From assembly GCF_025264685.1 (NCBI RefSeq), contig NZ_CP073721.1, positions 3,153,001 to 3,217,000 on the forward strand: a stretch of 64,000 nucleotides of DNA, read 5' to 3'. The position numbers were made by a program, and so were the translations under genes. The notes under the pieces are model-generated. The model saw nothing but the letters and a program-made list of their open reading frames with translations, had not been told where the DNA came from and searched no databases. Of the stretch, positions 32,708 through 42,300 are shown in pieces. Origin of the DNA: Dactylosporangium roseum (GTDB lineage Bacteria; Actinomycetota; Actinomycetes; Mycobacteriales; Micromonosporaceae). Position 1 is the stretch's first letter; every line of letters starts with the position of its first letter.

Positions 32708-35700
32708 CGGGGACCGGCGAGCGTTGCGCGAGGCCCTGCTCGCGGCCCCGCTGCGTGCGGGCGCGGCAGACGGCCCACCCGGCGGGCCGGCCCAGGCCGC
32801 CGCCCCGGCGGCCGGGTACGAACCGTTCCCGCTGCTGGACCTCCAACAGGCGTACTGGATGGGCCGGGACGCCGAGCTCGGCCTGGGCGGCACGGCCTGC
32901 CACGGCTATCTCGAACTGGAGCTGCCGGGGCTGGACCTGGACCGCCTGGAACGGGCCGCCAACGCGCTGATCATCCGGCACCCGATGCTGCGCGCCGTGC
33001 TCCGCCCGGACGGGACGCAGCAGGTCCTGGCCGATGTGCCGCACTTCGCCATTCCGGTGCTGGACGCCTCGGACGGCACGGTGGCCCTCGCCGCGCAGTC
33101 CGTGCGCGAGGAGATGTCGCACCAGGTCCTCGACGTGCACGCCTGGCCGCTGTTCGACATCCGGGTCAGCCGGTCGCAGCGCGAGCCGGCCGCACGCCTG
33201 CACATCAGCTTCGACATCCTCATCGCCGACGCGCTGAGCTTCAAGATCCTTTCAGCCGAGCTGCTCGCCCTCTACCATGCGCCCGACCGGCAGCTACCGC
33301 CGATCGGGCTGACGTTCCGCGACTACGTGACCCTGGTCGAGCGGCAGTCGCACTCGTCCGGCCGGTCAGAGGCGCGGAAGTACTGGTCGGACCGGCTCGA
33401 CGCGCTGCCGGACGGCCCCGCGCTGCCGTTCGTCCGCCCGCTGGACGAGATCCGAAGCCCCCGGTTCACTCACCGCGAGGCCGTCGTGGAGGCCGACCGG
33501 TGGCGAGCCGTGGGGCAGGTCGCGGCGTCGCTCGGCGTCAGCCCGGCGGCACTGACCCTGACCGTCTTCGCCGACGTGCTGAGCCTGTGGGCCGCCTCCC
33601 CCCGGTTCAGCCTCAACCTCACCGTGTTCGACCGGGAACCGGTGCACGAGGACGTCCAGCGGGTGGTGGGTCCCTTCACGACCTCCGTCGTGCTGCCCGT
33701 CGACACCGCCACGTCGAACGTCGCGAAGCTGGCCCGCGCCCTGCAGCACTCCCTGTGGGAGGCCCTCGACAACCGCCGGGCCTCCGGGGTCTGGGTCCTG
33801 CGGGAGCTGTCACGGCGGCGCGGTGAACCCGTCCGGATGCCGGTCGTCTTCACGTACGTGCAGGCGGGCAGCTCCGGGGGCGACTTCCGCGACGACTTCC
33901 AGCACCTGGGCGAGGTTACCTTCGCGCTTTCCCAGACACCGCAGGTGGTGCTCGACTGCCAGGTGTCGGAGACCGGCGACCAATGCCACCTGTGGTGGGA
34001 CTGCGTGGACGAGGCGTTCCCGCCGGGCGTGCTCGACGACATGTTCGACGCCTTCGTACGCGCCATCGCCAGGCTGGCCGGGGAGGACGGCGCCGTGTCG
34101 AGGAGTTCCCTCGTCACCGGCCTGCCGGGCACCGAGGAGCTCCGCCGTGGCACCGAGCGGACCGTCGAGCGGGAGCGGTACAACCTCGGCGACATCGTCC
34201 TGGCCGGAGCCGCCGGACGTGGTGACCTCCCCGCCGTGGTGTCCGGCGCGGACCGGATCGACTACGCGACGCTGCTGTCCTCGGCCGCCCTGGTCGCGAG
34301 CCGGCTGGCCGAGGTGGGCGTCGGTGAGCGGGACCTCGTCGCCGTGGCGGTCCCCCGGGGCTGGCACCAGGTGGCCGGTGTGCTCGGCGTGGTGCTGGCG
34401 GGCGGCGCCTACCTGCCCGTCGACACCACGCTGCCCGACGCCCGGGCGGCGCAGATGGCCGAGCTCGGCCGGGTGCGCGCCGTGGTGGCCGGCGACCGTC
34501 AGCCGCCGTGGAACCGGGGGCTGCCGGTGGTACCCGTCGTCGAGGACCGCGGTGGAGACCGTCCCGCGTCGCCCGCGGACCCGGAGGCGCTGGCCTACGT
34601 CATCTACACGTCCGGATCGACGGGCGCGCCCAAGGGCGTCGCCGTGACGCACGCGGCGGCGGTCAACACGATCCTGGACATCAACGAGCGGTACGGCATC
34701 GGCTGCTCGGACCGCGTGCTCGCCGTGTCGTCGATCGGCTTCGACCTGTCCGTGTGGGATGTTTTCGGAACCCTCGCCGCCGGAGCGACCCTGGTCTGCC
34801 CGCCACCCGGTGACCTGGCCCGGGACCCGGCGGTCTGGCTGGACCTGTTGACGACCGAACGGGTGACCGTCTGGAACTCGGCGCCGGCGCTGATGCAGAT
34901 CATGGTGGAGCTCGCCGAGCTGCGCGCGGCGGGCCTGCCCGACCTGCGCCTGGTCCTGCTCAGCGGAGACTGGGTCCCGGTCGGCCTGCCCGACCGGATC
35001 CGCGCCCTGGCCCCGGCCGCGCGGGTGGTCAGCCTCGGCGGGGCGACGGAGGCGGCGATCTGGTCCCTTGCCTACGACGTCGACACCGTCGACCCGGCGT
35101 GGACCAGCGTTCCGTACGGCTTTCCGCTGTCCAACCAACGGCTGCTGGTCCTCGACGCGCGGAACCGGGAACGGCCGGTGCACGTACCCGGCGAGCTGAA
35201 CATCGCCGGCGACGGGGTGGCACAGGGGTACTGGCAGGAACCGGAGTCGACCGCCGAGAAGTTTCCCGACCTGCCCGGTCACGGGCGGGTCTACCGTACC
35301 GGCGACCTCGTGCTCCGCCGTCCGGACGGCTGCCTGGTCATTCTCGGGCGCATCGACCGGCAGGTGAAGGTCAACGGGCATCGGATCGAGCCCGGTGAGG
35401 TCGACGCCGTGCTGCGCTCCCTCGACGCGGTCCGCAACTGCGCCACGGGGACGGTCACCGTCGACGGTGCCCGAAAGCTGGTTTCCTACCTGGTCGTGCA
35501 GCCGGCGGCGGACGGCGGCGATCCGGTTCCCGCGGTGCGGGAGGAACTCGCGCGCCGACTGCCCGCGTACCTGGTGCCGCACCTGGTACCCGTCGACGCG
35601 GTCCCGGTGACCGCCAACGGCAAGGTCGACTGGTCCGCGGTCGACCCCTGGCGGCTGGGCGCACCGGGGCCACCGGAGCCCGCGGCGGCACCGGTTCCCG

Positions 35701-36725
35701 GCCCCGTGGCCGGCCGCATCCAGGACCTCCTCGCCGAGCAACTGGACGGCCGCCGGCCGGGCCTCGAGGACGATCTGCTGCTCTGCGGCCTGGACTCGAT
35801 CGGCATCGTGCGCGTCGCGAGCGCACTGGAGCGGGCTTTCGGGGTACGGCCGGGGCTGGACCTCGTGCTGCGCGATCCCACGGTGCGCACACTGGACGCC
35901 TTCATCCAGCAGCACCTCATGGACCGGGCCGGCGCTGCTGCGGGCGACCGGCCGCACGGGCGGGGACCGGCAACGATCGTCGACCCCGAGCAGCGCCGGC
36001 GCTACCGTGCGGAGCTGCCGCAACGACGGCGCGTCGACGGCACGCGGCGCCAGGCCATCGCCGCGGCGCACGAGCCGGCCACGGCTCGGCCGCCGCACCG
36101 GGGGACGTTCACCGGCGGCGGTGTGAGCGGCTCGGCGGTGCAGGCGGTCCTGGCCGAACTGGTACACCGGGGGCAGGACACGGGCCCGCGCTACCTCACC
36201 CCGGGCGAGATCCGCGGCGTACGCCCGCTGCTGGTCGTCCGTCCCGGCCGGGTCGACGGCCTGGCGGCCGGCGCGTATACGGTCGACCTGGTCAGCTCGG
36301 AGCTGGTGCACACGGACGACCGGGCGGACCTGGTGGGGGCGGCGTACGACCCGTTCGTGTACCGCCCGGCGGCCGAGACCGCGGCGTGTGCGATCCACCT
36401 GGTCGCGGACCTGGAGCCCTACCTTCGGCTCTACGGCGGGCTCGGGGAGACCTTCGCGGCGGTCGAGGCCGCGGCCATGGTCCAGGCGCTGGTCGTCGCG
36501 GCCGGTCGGGTACCGGACCTGGCTCTGCGGCCCATCCCCGTGGTCGACGGCGACGCGCTGGCGCTCGGGCCGGCCCTGGACGCGGGGGCGACGGTCCTGC
36601 ACTCGGTTCTGGTCGGCGTCGCGGCGCCGGAGGCGGCCGGGCAGGACCCGGACCGGACCGCCGACCCGGCATGGGGAGCGCTCTCCGGAGCGCCCGGGAA
36701 CGGGCATGTCGAGGGCGTGTTGTGA
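32688..36725 (+). CDS. NRPS: Cy - A (Cys) - PCP - Ox, thiazole-forming module
   Basis: 1345 aa. The heterocyclization domain (about 40-480) shows FPLLDLQQAYWMGR and the Cy motif FDILIADALS (DxxxxD) in place of HHxxxDG. The A domain (about 500-1000) has YTSGSTGAPKG, YRTGDL and ANGKVD; the ten-residue code by eye is DLWNLSLIWK, one change from the Cys code. PCP: LLLCGLDSIGIVR (about 1030). Residues 1130-1330 resemble McbC-type FMN-dependent thiazoline oxidases (LTPGEIRGVRPL, AYTVDLVSSELVH, EAAAMVQALVVAA), though divergent at the end. Together they would turn cysteine into a thiazole. ATG 32688 has GGGAGG five bases upstream and overlaps the PKS end by 20 bases. Confidence 0.92.
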   Translation: MSSQITDGDRRALREALLAAPLRAGAADGPPGGPAQAAAPAAGYEPFPLLDLQQAYWMGRDAELGLGGTACHGYLELELPGLDLDRLERAANALIIRHPMLRAVLRPDGTQQVLADVPHFAIPVLDASDGTVALAAQSVREEMSHQVLDVHAWPLFDIRVSRSQREPAARLHISFDILIADALSFKILSAELLALYHAPDRQLPPIGLTFRDYVTLVERQSHSSGRSEARKYWSDRLDALPDGPALPFVRPLDEIRSPRFTHREAVVEADRWRAVGQVAASLGVSPAALTLTVFADVLSLWAASPRFSLNLTVFDREPVHEDVQRVVGPFTTSVVLPVDTATSNVAKLARALQHSLWEALDNRRASGVWVLRELSRRRGEPVRMPVVFTYVQAGSSGGDFRDDFQHLGEVTFALSQTPQVVLDCQVSETGDQCHLWWDCVDEAFPPGVLDDMFDAFVRAIARLAGEDGAVSRSSLVTGLPGTEELRRGTERTVERERYNLGDIVLAGAAGRGDLPAVVSGADRIDYATLLSSAALVASRLAEVGVGERDLVAVAVPRGWHQVAGVLGVVLAGGAYLPVDTTLPDARAAQMAELGRVRAVVAGDRQPPWNRGLPVVPVVEDRGGDRPASPADPEALAYVIYTSGSTGAPKGVAVTHAAAVNTILDINERYGIGCSDRVLAVSSIGFDLSVWDVFGTLAAGATLVCPPPGDLARDPAVWLDLLTTERVTVWNSAPALMQIMVELAELRAAGLPDLRLVLLSGDWVPVGLPDRIRALAPAARVVSLGGATEAAIWSLAYDVDTVDPAWTSVPYGFPLSNQRLLVLDARNRERPVHVPGELNIAGDGVAQGYWQEPESTAEKFPDLPGHGRVYRTGDLVLRRPDGCLVILGRIDRQVKVNGHRIEPGEVDAVLRSLDAVRNCATGTVTVDGARKLVSYLVVQPAADGGDPVPAVREELARRLPAYLVPHLVPVDAVPVTANGKVDWSAVDPWRLGAPGPPEPAAAPVPGPVAGRIQDLLAEQLDGRRPGLEDDLLLCGLDSIGIVRVASALERAFGVRPGLDLVLRDPTVRTLDAFIQQHLMDRAGAAAGDRPHGRGPATIVDPEQRRRYRAELPQRRRVDGTRRQAIAAAHEPATARPPHRGTFTGGGVSGSAVQAVLAELVHRGQDTGPRYLTPGEIRGVRPLLVVRPGRVDGLAAGAYTVDLVSSELVHTDDRADLVGAAYDPFVYRPAAETAACAIHLVADLEPYLRLYGGLGETFAAVEAAAMVQALVVAAGRVPDLALRPIPVVDGDALALGPALDAGATVLHSVLVGVAAPEAAGQDPDRTADPAWGALSGAPGNGHVEGVL

Positions 36726-39295
36726 GCCTCGCCGAGCTGCTGTCCACCCTGAGCGAGCGGGACGTCCGGCTGGACGCGCTGCCCGGCGGCGGCCTGCGAT
36801 TCCGGGCGCCGGCCGGTGCGATGACCGAGGCGCTGGCCGACGACATCCGCAGGCACCGGGCCGAGATCCGCGCGATGCTCGCCGACGGCGAGTGGTTCTG
36901 CCCACTCTCCGTCGACCAGCTACGCCTGTGGATGTTGGACCGGCTGCACGGGACGTCGCCGGGCCTGTGCATCGGTGGCGGCTTCCGCCTCGCCACCGCG
37001 ATCGACGAGCAGCGGCTGCGCGACGCGGTGCGGGCGGTCGCCCTGCGCCAGCCGGCGCTGCGCGCCCGCGTCGTGTCGCAGCACGGGTCGCCGGTGCTGG
37101 CCGTCGGTCCGCGTGCGGCCGTGCGGCCCGAGACGCTACCCGTGCGGACGGTACCGGTGGATCCCCGCCTGCCGCCCGACGCCCTGAGCGACCTGATCGC
37201 GGCGCAGGTGAGCCGCCCCTTCGATCTCGCCACCGGCCCGCTCTACCGGGTGTGCCGGTTGGTGCTGGGCGAGGCGGACCACGTTCTGGTGCTGGCCGTG
37301 CATCACGTGGTCGCCGACAACCACTCGATCAGCGTGCTGGCCGAGGCGCTCGCCGCGGCCTACGCGCGCGGAGCCGGCCGGGTACCGGCGACCGGTCAGC
37401 AGTCCGTCGACCAGAACGACCAGAACGACCAGGAGTCGCACCTCGCCGCCTGGGCCGCGCGTGCCCGGCGCGCGGCCGAGGGCCGGCGGCAGCCCGACTC
37501 ACGGCGCCGGCTGGCGCTGCTCGACGTGGCGCCGCGTCTGCCGGCGCCGGCGGCCACCACGCAGGCGCCGCCGCCGTGGCAGGCCGGCTCCCGGGAGATC
37601 GTACTGTCCGGCGAGCGGCACGCCGCCTGGTACGCGGCCCGCCAGCTCTGCGCCGCCACGACGCTGACCTACTGCCTGGCCCTCACCGCGTTGGCCGTGG
37701 CGGTCGCCGGTGGCCCCTCGGACCTGCTGATCGGTACCCCCGACGTGGGCCGGGAGTCCGACCGCGAGTGGGGCACGATCGGGTGCTTCAACACGACGAT
37801 GCTGCTCCGCGTGCGGACCGACACCTCGGCGTCCGTCCAGAAGCTGATCCGCGGCGTCGCCCAGGAGCTCGGCGAGGCGCAGCGGGTCAGGTACGTCCCC
37901 TACGAGGCGCTCGTGGGGCAGCGGGCGAGCTCCGCGTCGGGCGGCTTCGTGCTGTGGGTCGCGACCTACGACGAGCCCGATGCGCCGGTCGCTTCAGGGC
38001 TCGGCGTCCAACCGGTCGACGTCGCCGCTGCGTCCACCCGGCACGACCTGCGCGTCGCGGTGTTCAGGGGGTCGAGGTCGACCAGCGTCACGGTGACCTA
38101 CCGACTCGCCACCGTCGCCGCCCCGTTCGCCGATTCGGTCGCCCGCGCGCTGGAGCAACTCTTCGCCCGGCCGCCGCGGCCCACGGATCCGGTCGCGGCG
38201 GTGCTCACCAGTATCCGATCCCTGGTCGCCGACCGTCAGAGCGGGGAAACCATGAGCATGAGGCAGGACGAGGAGCTGCTGGCCGCGATCCGTGCGCGCC
38301 GTCGCGCCGGCGACCGACCGGGGGCCCTGGCCGTGGAGGTGCGCAGACCGGCCCCGGCCGGCTGGGCCCCGGCGGTGGTCGAGGCGAAACTGTCCGGAGT
38401 GGACCTGGACCGCTGGGTGGAGGATCAGCTCGACAGCGTCCGTGGCCTGCTGACCGACCACCACGCCGTACTGCTGCGCGGCTTCGCCGGCGACGCCGCC
38501 GCCCTGGGCCGGGTCGTGGCCCGCGTCGGCGGCGACGAACTGGTCGACTACGTCAACCGCTCCACACCGCGCAGCCGGGTGGAGGGCAGGATCTTCACCT
38601 CCACCGAGTACCCCAGCGACCAGCACATCCGGTTGCACAGCGAACAGTCCTACGCCACCACCTGGCCGCTCGTGCTGGGCTTCCGGTGCGAGACGCCCGC
38701 CCGGGAGGGCGGGCAGACGCCGCTGGCCCGCACCGCCGACGTGGCGCGTTCGCTGCCGCCGGACCTCGTCGAGCGGTTCGACGCCGGGGGTCTGGTGTAC
38801 GAGCGGTGGTTCCAGCCGCACCTCGACCTGCCCTGGCAGGAGGTCTTCCAGACGGACAGCCGGGAGGAGGTGGCCCGTTACTGCGCAGGCGAGGGGATCG
38901 CCGCGCGATGGCACGACGGGGACATCCTGCAGACCGTACAGACCGCGCAGGCGACCCTCCGCGACCCGCGGACCGCAGCGGCGCGGTGGTTCAACCAGGT
39001 TCACCTGTTCCACCCCAGCGCCCTGCCCGAGGCCGTCCGGGCGGCCGTCGACAGATCCGGACGGTACGCGCGCAACGTGACGCTGGGCGACGGCACGCCG
39101 ATCCCGGACGTGGACGTCGAGGCCATCCGGCAGGCGTACGAGCGGAACGCGACGCAGTTCGACTGGGTCGCCGGTGACGTCCTCATCGTGGACAACCTCG
39201 CCGTGGCGCACGGGCGCCGCCCGTTCACCGGGCCGCGGAAGGTCCTCGTGGCGATGGCCGGGACGGGGACCGTACCAGAGGCCGGCCGGCCATGA
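36722..39295 (+). CDS. NRPS: TubC-type docking - C - TauD dioxygenase
   Basis: 857 aa. Residues 1-55 form a TubC-N docking domain (LAELLSTLSERDVRLDALPG...LRFRAPAG), expected to accept an upstream NRPS tail. The C domain (58-490) carries HHVVADNHS, with Asn for the usual Gly. The C-terminal domain (about 530-850) is a SyrP-like Fe(II)/2-oxoglutarate dioxygenase: LHSEQSYATTWP supplies His and Glu metal ligands, LIVDNLAVAHGRRPF the distal His, plus REGGQTPLA. Such enzymes beta-hydroxylate carrier-bound Asp or similar residues. C-TauD fusion resembles the interface-hydroxylase pairs of siderophore NRPSs. GTG 36722 overlaps the previous stop (GTGA). There is no A domain in this protein. Confidence 0.88.
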   Translation: MSLAELLSTLSERDVRLDALPGGGLRFRAPAGAMTEALADDIRRHRAEIRAMLADGEWFCPLSVDQLRLWMLDRLHGTSPGLCIGGGFRLATAIDEQRLRDAVRAVALRQPALRARVVSQHGSPVLAVGPRAAVRPETLPVRTVPVDPRLPPDALSDLIAAQVSRPFDLATGPLYRVCRLVLGEADHVLVLAVHHVVADNHSISVLAEALAAAYARGAGRVPATGQQSVDQNDQNDQESHLAAWAARARRAAEGRRQPDSRRRLALLDVAPRLPAPAATTQAPPPWQAGSREIVLSGERHAAWYAARQLCAATTLTYCLALTALAVAVAGGPSDLLIGTPDVGRESDREWGTIGCFNTTMLLRVRTDTSASVQKLIRGVAQELGEAQRVRYVPYEALVGQRASSASGGFVLWVATYDEPDAPVASGLGVQPVDVAAASTRHDLRVAVFRGSRSTSVTVTYRLATVAAPFADSVARALEQLFARPPRPTDPVAAVLTSIRSLVADRQSGETMSMRQDEELLAAIRARRRAGDRPGALAVEVRRPAPAGWAPAVVEAKLSGVDLDRWVEDQLDSVRGLLTDHHAVLLRGFAGDAAALGRVVARVGGDELVDYVNRSTPRSRVEGRIFTSTEYPSDQHIRLHSEQSYATTWPLVLGFRCETPAREGGQTPLARTADVARSLPPDLVERFDAGGLVYERWFQPHLDLPWQEVFQTDSREEVARYCAGEGIAARWHDGDILQTVQTAQATLRDPRTAAARWFNQVHLFHPSALPEAVRAAVDRSGRYARNVTLGDGTPIPDVDVEAIRQAYERNATQFDWVAGDVLIVDNLAVAHGRRPFTGPRKVLVAMAGTGTVPEAGRP

Positions 39296-42200
39296 ACGAG
39301 ATCATGCCGCTGCTGTTCACCCAGTGGCCGTTCGTGGCCGCGTACGGGGACGCGATCATGACCCGCAGCACCGATGTCCGCCTGCCGCGGGCCGGCAGCC
39401 TGGCAACGGACGGCTCCGGCTGGGACCTGACCGCGCTGCTGCGCCGGGACCTGTTGAGCGTGTCGGTGGTGCGCCCGCCGTCGCTGCGGCTGCCGGTGCA
39501 GAGCCTGCGGGACGACGGCCCCGACGACGGCCGGATCCGCGAGGTGGACGCGCCCGACGGTCCGCACCTGACGCTGCGGCTGCCCTCCGTACTCATCGAC
39601 ACCACATCCGTCGAGATCGCCGCCGCCGACCTGCTGCGGCCTACGCGCGGGCCGGCCGACGAGCCCGGGTACCTGGACGCGTGCGAGTGGTGGACCGCCC
39701 GGATCGAACGGGACCACCCCGGCCGGTTGGACGCGGCGCTGCGCGAACTCGCGGGCACCCCGGGGGGCCGGTCCGACTGCGCGTACGAGGAGGTGCCCGC
39801 GGAGGCGTCGCTGACGGCGGACTGCCTGGCGCTGTGCCGGGCCCTCGGCCGTTCTCCGGAGGAGATCCTCCTGGCGGCCGCCCTGCTGGTCACCAACAGG
39901 AGGTGGGACGGCACGCCCGTGCTGCGCCGCTGTACCGCGCGCCCGCTGCCGGCGCTCCGGACGGTCATGGGCCGGCTGGAGATGCTGCTGCCGGTCACCG
40001 TGACGAGCTGCGGGCCCGACCTGGGCACGCTGCTCGACCGCCTCGACAGCGCCAGCGAACAGACCACTCACCTGCTCACGGCGGACACCCTCGCGGCGGT
40101 GCGGCCCGCCGTGGACCTGGTGTCGCGCCGGCGTCCGGGCGCCCCGCTCGTCGGTGTGGTGCCACAGGCGCGGTGTGCGAGCGGGGAGGCGGGCGGAGTC
40201 CGGATCCACGGCGACGACCCGGGCCCGTGCGACGTGCTGCTGCGCCCCTGGGCGGACGGATCCGTGACCGTCAGGTACGACCGGGCCGCCGACCCTGACC
40301 GTGTGCGCTGGTTCACGCAACGGCTGACGCGGGCCCTGCGGGCGCTCGCCGAGCACCCTGGACGTCCCCTGCCGGAGCTGGAACTGATCGGCGATGACGA
40401 ACGTGCCCGGCTCACCGGGTACGGCGACCGGCGCGGCGAGCCGGCCGGCACGCCGCCGGGCCTGCTCCGGGCGGTCGCGTCCCACCGGCTGCGCCGGGAC
40501 GGGGGCGTGGCGGTACACGGCGCCGACGGCCCGGTCGGCTACGACGCGCTGCTGGAGCGGGCCGGGGAGCTGGCGCTGCGGCTGCGGCCGTTGCTGGCCG
40601 GGCCGGAGCCGGTCGTCGCCCTGGTCAGTGCCGGCCTCACCGGCTTCTGTGTCGGGGCGCTGGCCATCATGGACAGCGGGGCGGCGTACCTTCCGATCGA
40701 CCCGGCGTGGCCGGCCGCGCGCACCACCGAGGTCCTCCGCGCGGCCGGCGTCCGCGTCCTGGTACGTGACCCGGCGGCGCCCGACCCCGAAGTCCCGGAC
40801 GGTGTGACGGTCGTCCCGTCGGCCCCGGCCGCCGGCGACGGAGCGGTCACCCCGGACCGGCACCGGCCGGTGGCGGACGCGGATCCAGCCTCGCTCGCCT
40901 ACGTGATGGCGACGTCCGGTTCGACAGGCCGGCCCAGGCTGGTCGCCGTCGAACACGCCCAGCTCGCGGCCTACTGCCGGGCCGTCACGTCGGAGCTCGG
41001 CCTCGATGGGCGTTCCGTGCTGGCCAGCCCGGCCAGCGTCGCCGCCGATCTGGGGTACACGGCGGTGCTGGCCGGGCTCTGGGCGGGCGGGACCGTCGTC
41101 GAGGTACCCACCGCGGCCCGGCTGGACGGCAAGGCGTTCGCCCGGGTCGTCGCCGGGCACGGCGTCAGCATGCTGAAGATCACTCCTTCCCACCTGCGCG
41201 CCCTGCTGACGACGCCGCACGGCCGGGACTGCCTGCCCTCCCGGCTGCTCGTCCTCGGCGGCGAGGCGCTGCCGCCCGACCTGGTCTCCCAGGTCCGGCA
41301 ACTCGCCCCCGGGCTGACGATCGTCAACCACTACGGGCCGACGGAGACTACCGTCGGCGTGGTCGCCGGTCGGGTTGTCGAGACGACGCCGGACGACGTC
41401 GCCCTGGGCCGCCCGCTGCCCGGCGTGGCCGTTGAGGTCCGCGACCCGCTGGGTCTGCTGTGTTCTGTCGGCCAGCCGGGAGAGCTGTTCGTGACCGGGA
41501 GCACCGTGAGCCGGGGCTACCACCGTGCGCCGGCCGAGACGGCGGACCGGTTCCGGCCGTCGACGAGCGGGCCACCCGGACGCCGGGTGTACGCGACCGG
41601 GGACCGGTGTGCCTGGGACGACCAAGGGCGGCTGCACTTCCTGGGACGCACCGACGACCAGGTGAAGGTGCGCGGATACCGCGTGGAACCGGCGGAGACC
41701 GAGCGGGTGCTGACCGGCCATCCAGGGGTACACGCGGCGGCGGCGGTCGCGCTCACCGGGTCGGGCGGGCCGGTCCTCGGCGCCTGCGTGGTGACCGGGC
41801 GGCCGCGCCCGACCGAGCACGAGCTGCTGGTCCACCTGCGCGACCGCTTACCGGAGGCCGCGGTCCCGGCCCGCATCCTCGACGTCGCGGCGCTGCCGCT
41901 GCTGGGCAACGGGAAGGTGGACCGCGCGCGGATACGGCGACTGTTCGACGAGACGCCTGCCCAGGACCGTCCGGCCGCCGACGACCTCGAGTACGTGCTG
42001 GCCTGGATGTGGGCCGGGCTGCTGGGTGTGCCGGCCGTGCCGATCGAGGCCGACCTGTTCAACGCGGGCGCGCACTCGCTCACCGTCACTTCGGCGATGT
42101 CGCGGCTATCCGAACTGCTCGACGTGGAGGTCCCGCTGCCGTCGATGTTCGAGCACCGCACGGTGGCCTCGTTCGCCGCCTACCTCGGACATCGGGAGGA

Positions 42201-42300
42201 CGCCGAGCGGATACGGGAGCGGGCGGCCGTCGCCCGGACCGTGCTGTCCATGAGCGACACCGAGGTAGCCGAGCTCACCGCCGGAGGGATGACGTCGTGA
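39292..42300 (+). CDS. NRPS: degenerate C - A (Asp predicted) - PCP
   Basis: 1002 aa. The first 380 residues are a condensation-like domain with the catalytic site eroded to LPSVLIDTTS. The A domain (about 400-880) has A3 MATSGSTGRPRLV (Lys to Arg at the usual PKG), A5 NHYGPTE, YATGDR and GNGKVD. The specificity residues read by eye are DLTKVGHVGK, one conservative change from the Asp code DLTKVGHIGK. PCP: FNAGAHSLTVTS (about 920-985). Its start overlaps the TauD protein's stop by ATGA, so the upstream dioxygenase is the natural partner for beta-hydroxylation of this Asp. Organisation parallels 25080-28148. Confidence 0.9.
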   Translation: MNEIMPLLFTQWPFVAAYGDAIMTRSTDVRLPRAGSLATDGSGWDLTALLRRDLLSVSVVRPPSLRLPVQSLRDDGPDDGRIREVDAPDGPHLTLRLPSVLIDTTSVEIAAADLLRPTRGPADEPGYLDACEWWTARIERDHPGRLDAALRELAGTPGGRSDCAYEEVPAEASLTADCLALCRALGRSPEEILLAAALLVTNRRWDGTPVLRRCTARPLPALRTVMGRLEMLLPVTVTSCGPDLGTLLDRLDSASEQTTHLLTADTLAAVRPAVDLVSRRRPGAPLVGVVPQARCASGEAGGVRIHGDDPGPCDVLLRPWADGSVTVRYDRAADPDRVRWFTQRLTRALRALAEHPGRPLPELELIGDDERARLTGYGDRRGEPAGTPPGLLRAVASHRLRRDGGVAVHGADGPVGYDALLERAGELALRLRPLLAGPEPVVALVSAGLTGFCVGALAIMDSGAAYLPIDPAWPAARTTEVLRAAGVRVLVRDPAAPDPEVPDGVTVVPSAPAAGDGAVTPDRHRPVADADPASLAYVMATSGSTGRPRLVAVEHAQLAAYCRAVTSELGLDGRSVLASPASVAADLGYTAVLAGLWAGGTVVEVPTAARLDGKAFARVVAGHGVSMLKITPSHLRALLTTPHGRDCLPSRLLVLGGEALPPDLVSQVRQLAPGLTIVNHYGPTETTVGVVAGRVVETTPDDVALGRPLPGVAVEVRDPLGLLCSVGQPGELFVTGSTVSRGYHRAPAETADRFRPSTSGPPGRRVYATGDRCAWDDQGRLHFLGRTDDQVKVRGYRVEPAETERVLTGHPGVHAAAAVALTGSGGPVLGACVVTGRPRPTEHELLVHLRDRLPEAAVPARILDVAALPLLGNGKVDRARIRRLFDETPAQDRPAADDLEYVLAWMWAGLLGVPAVPIEADLFNAGAHSLTVTSAMSRLSELLDVEVPLPSMFEHRTVASFAAYLGHREDAERIRERAAVARTVLSMSDTEVAELTAGGMTS

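Noticed and set aside
33810..36905. 1031-codon frame on the - strand
   Set aside because: Antisense to the Cy-A-PCP-Ox gene; repetitive basic composition and no domain. Shadow of high GC.
36388..39177. 929-codon frame on the + strand in another frame
   Set aside because: Overlaps the docking-C-TauD gene in a different frame and is Arg-rich low complexity; the real gene uses the frame beginning at GTG 36722.
39001..41835. 944-codon frame on the - strand
   Set aside because: Antisense to a clear NRPS gene with intact motifs; no recognisable protein.
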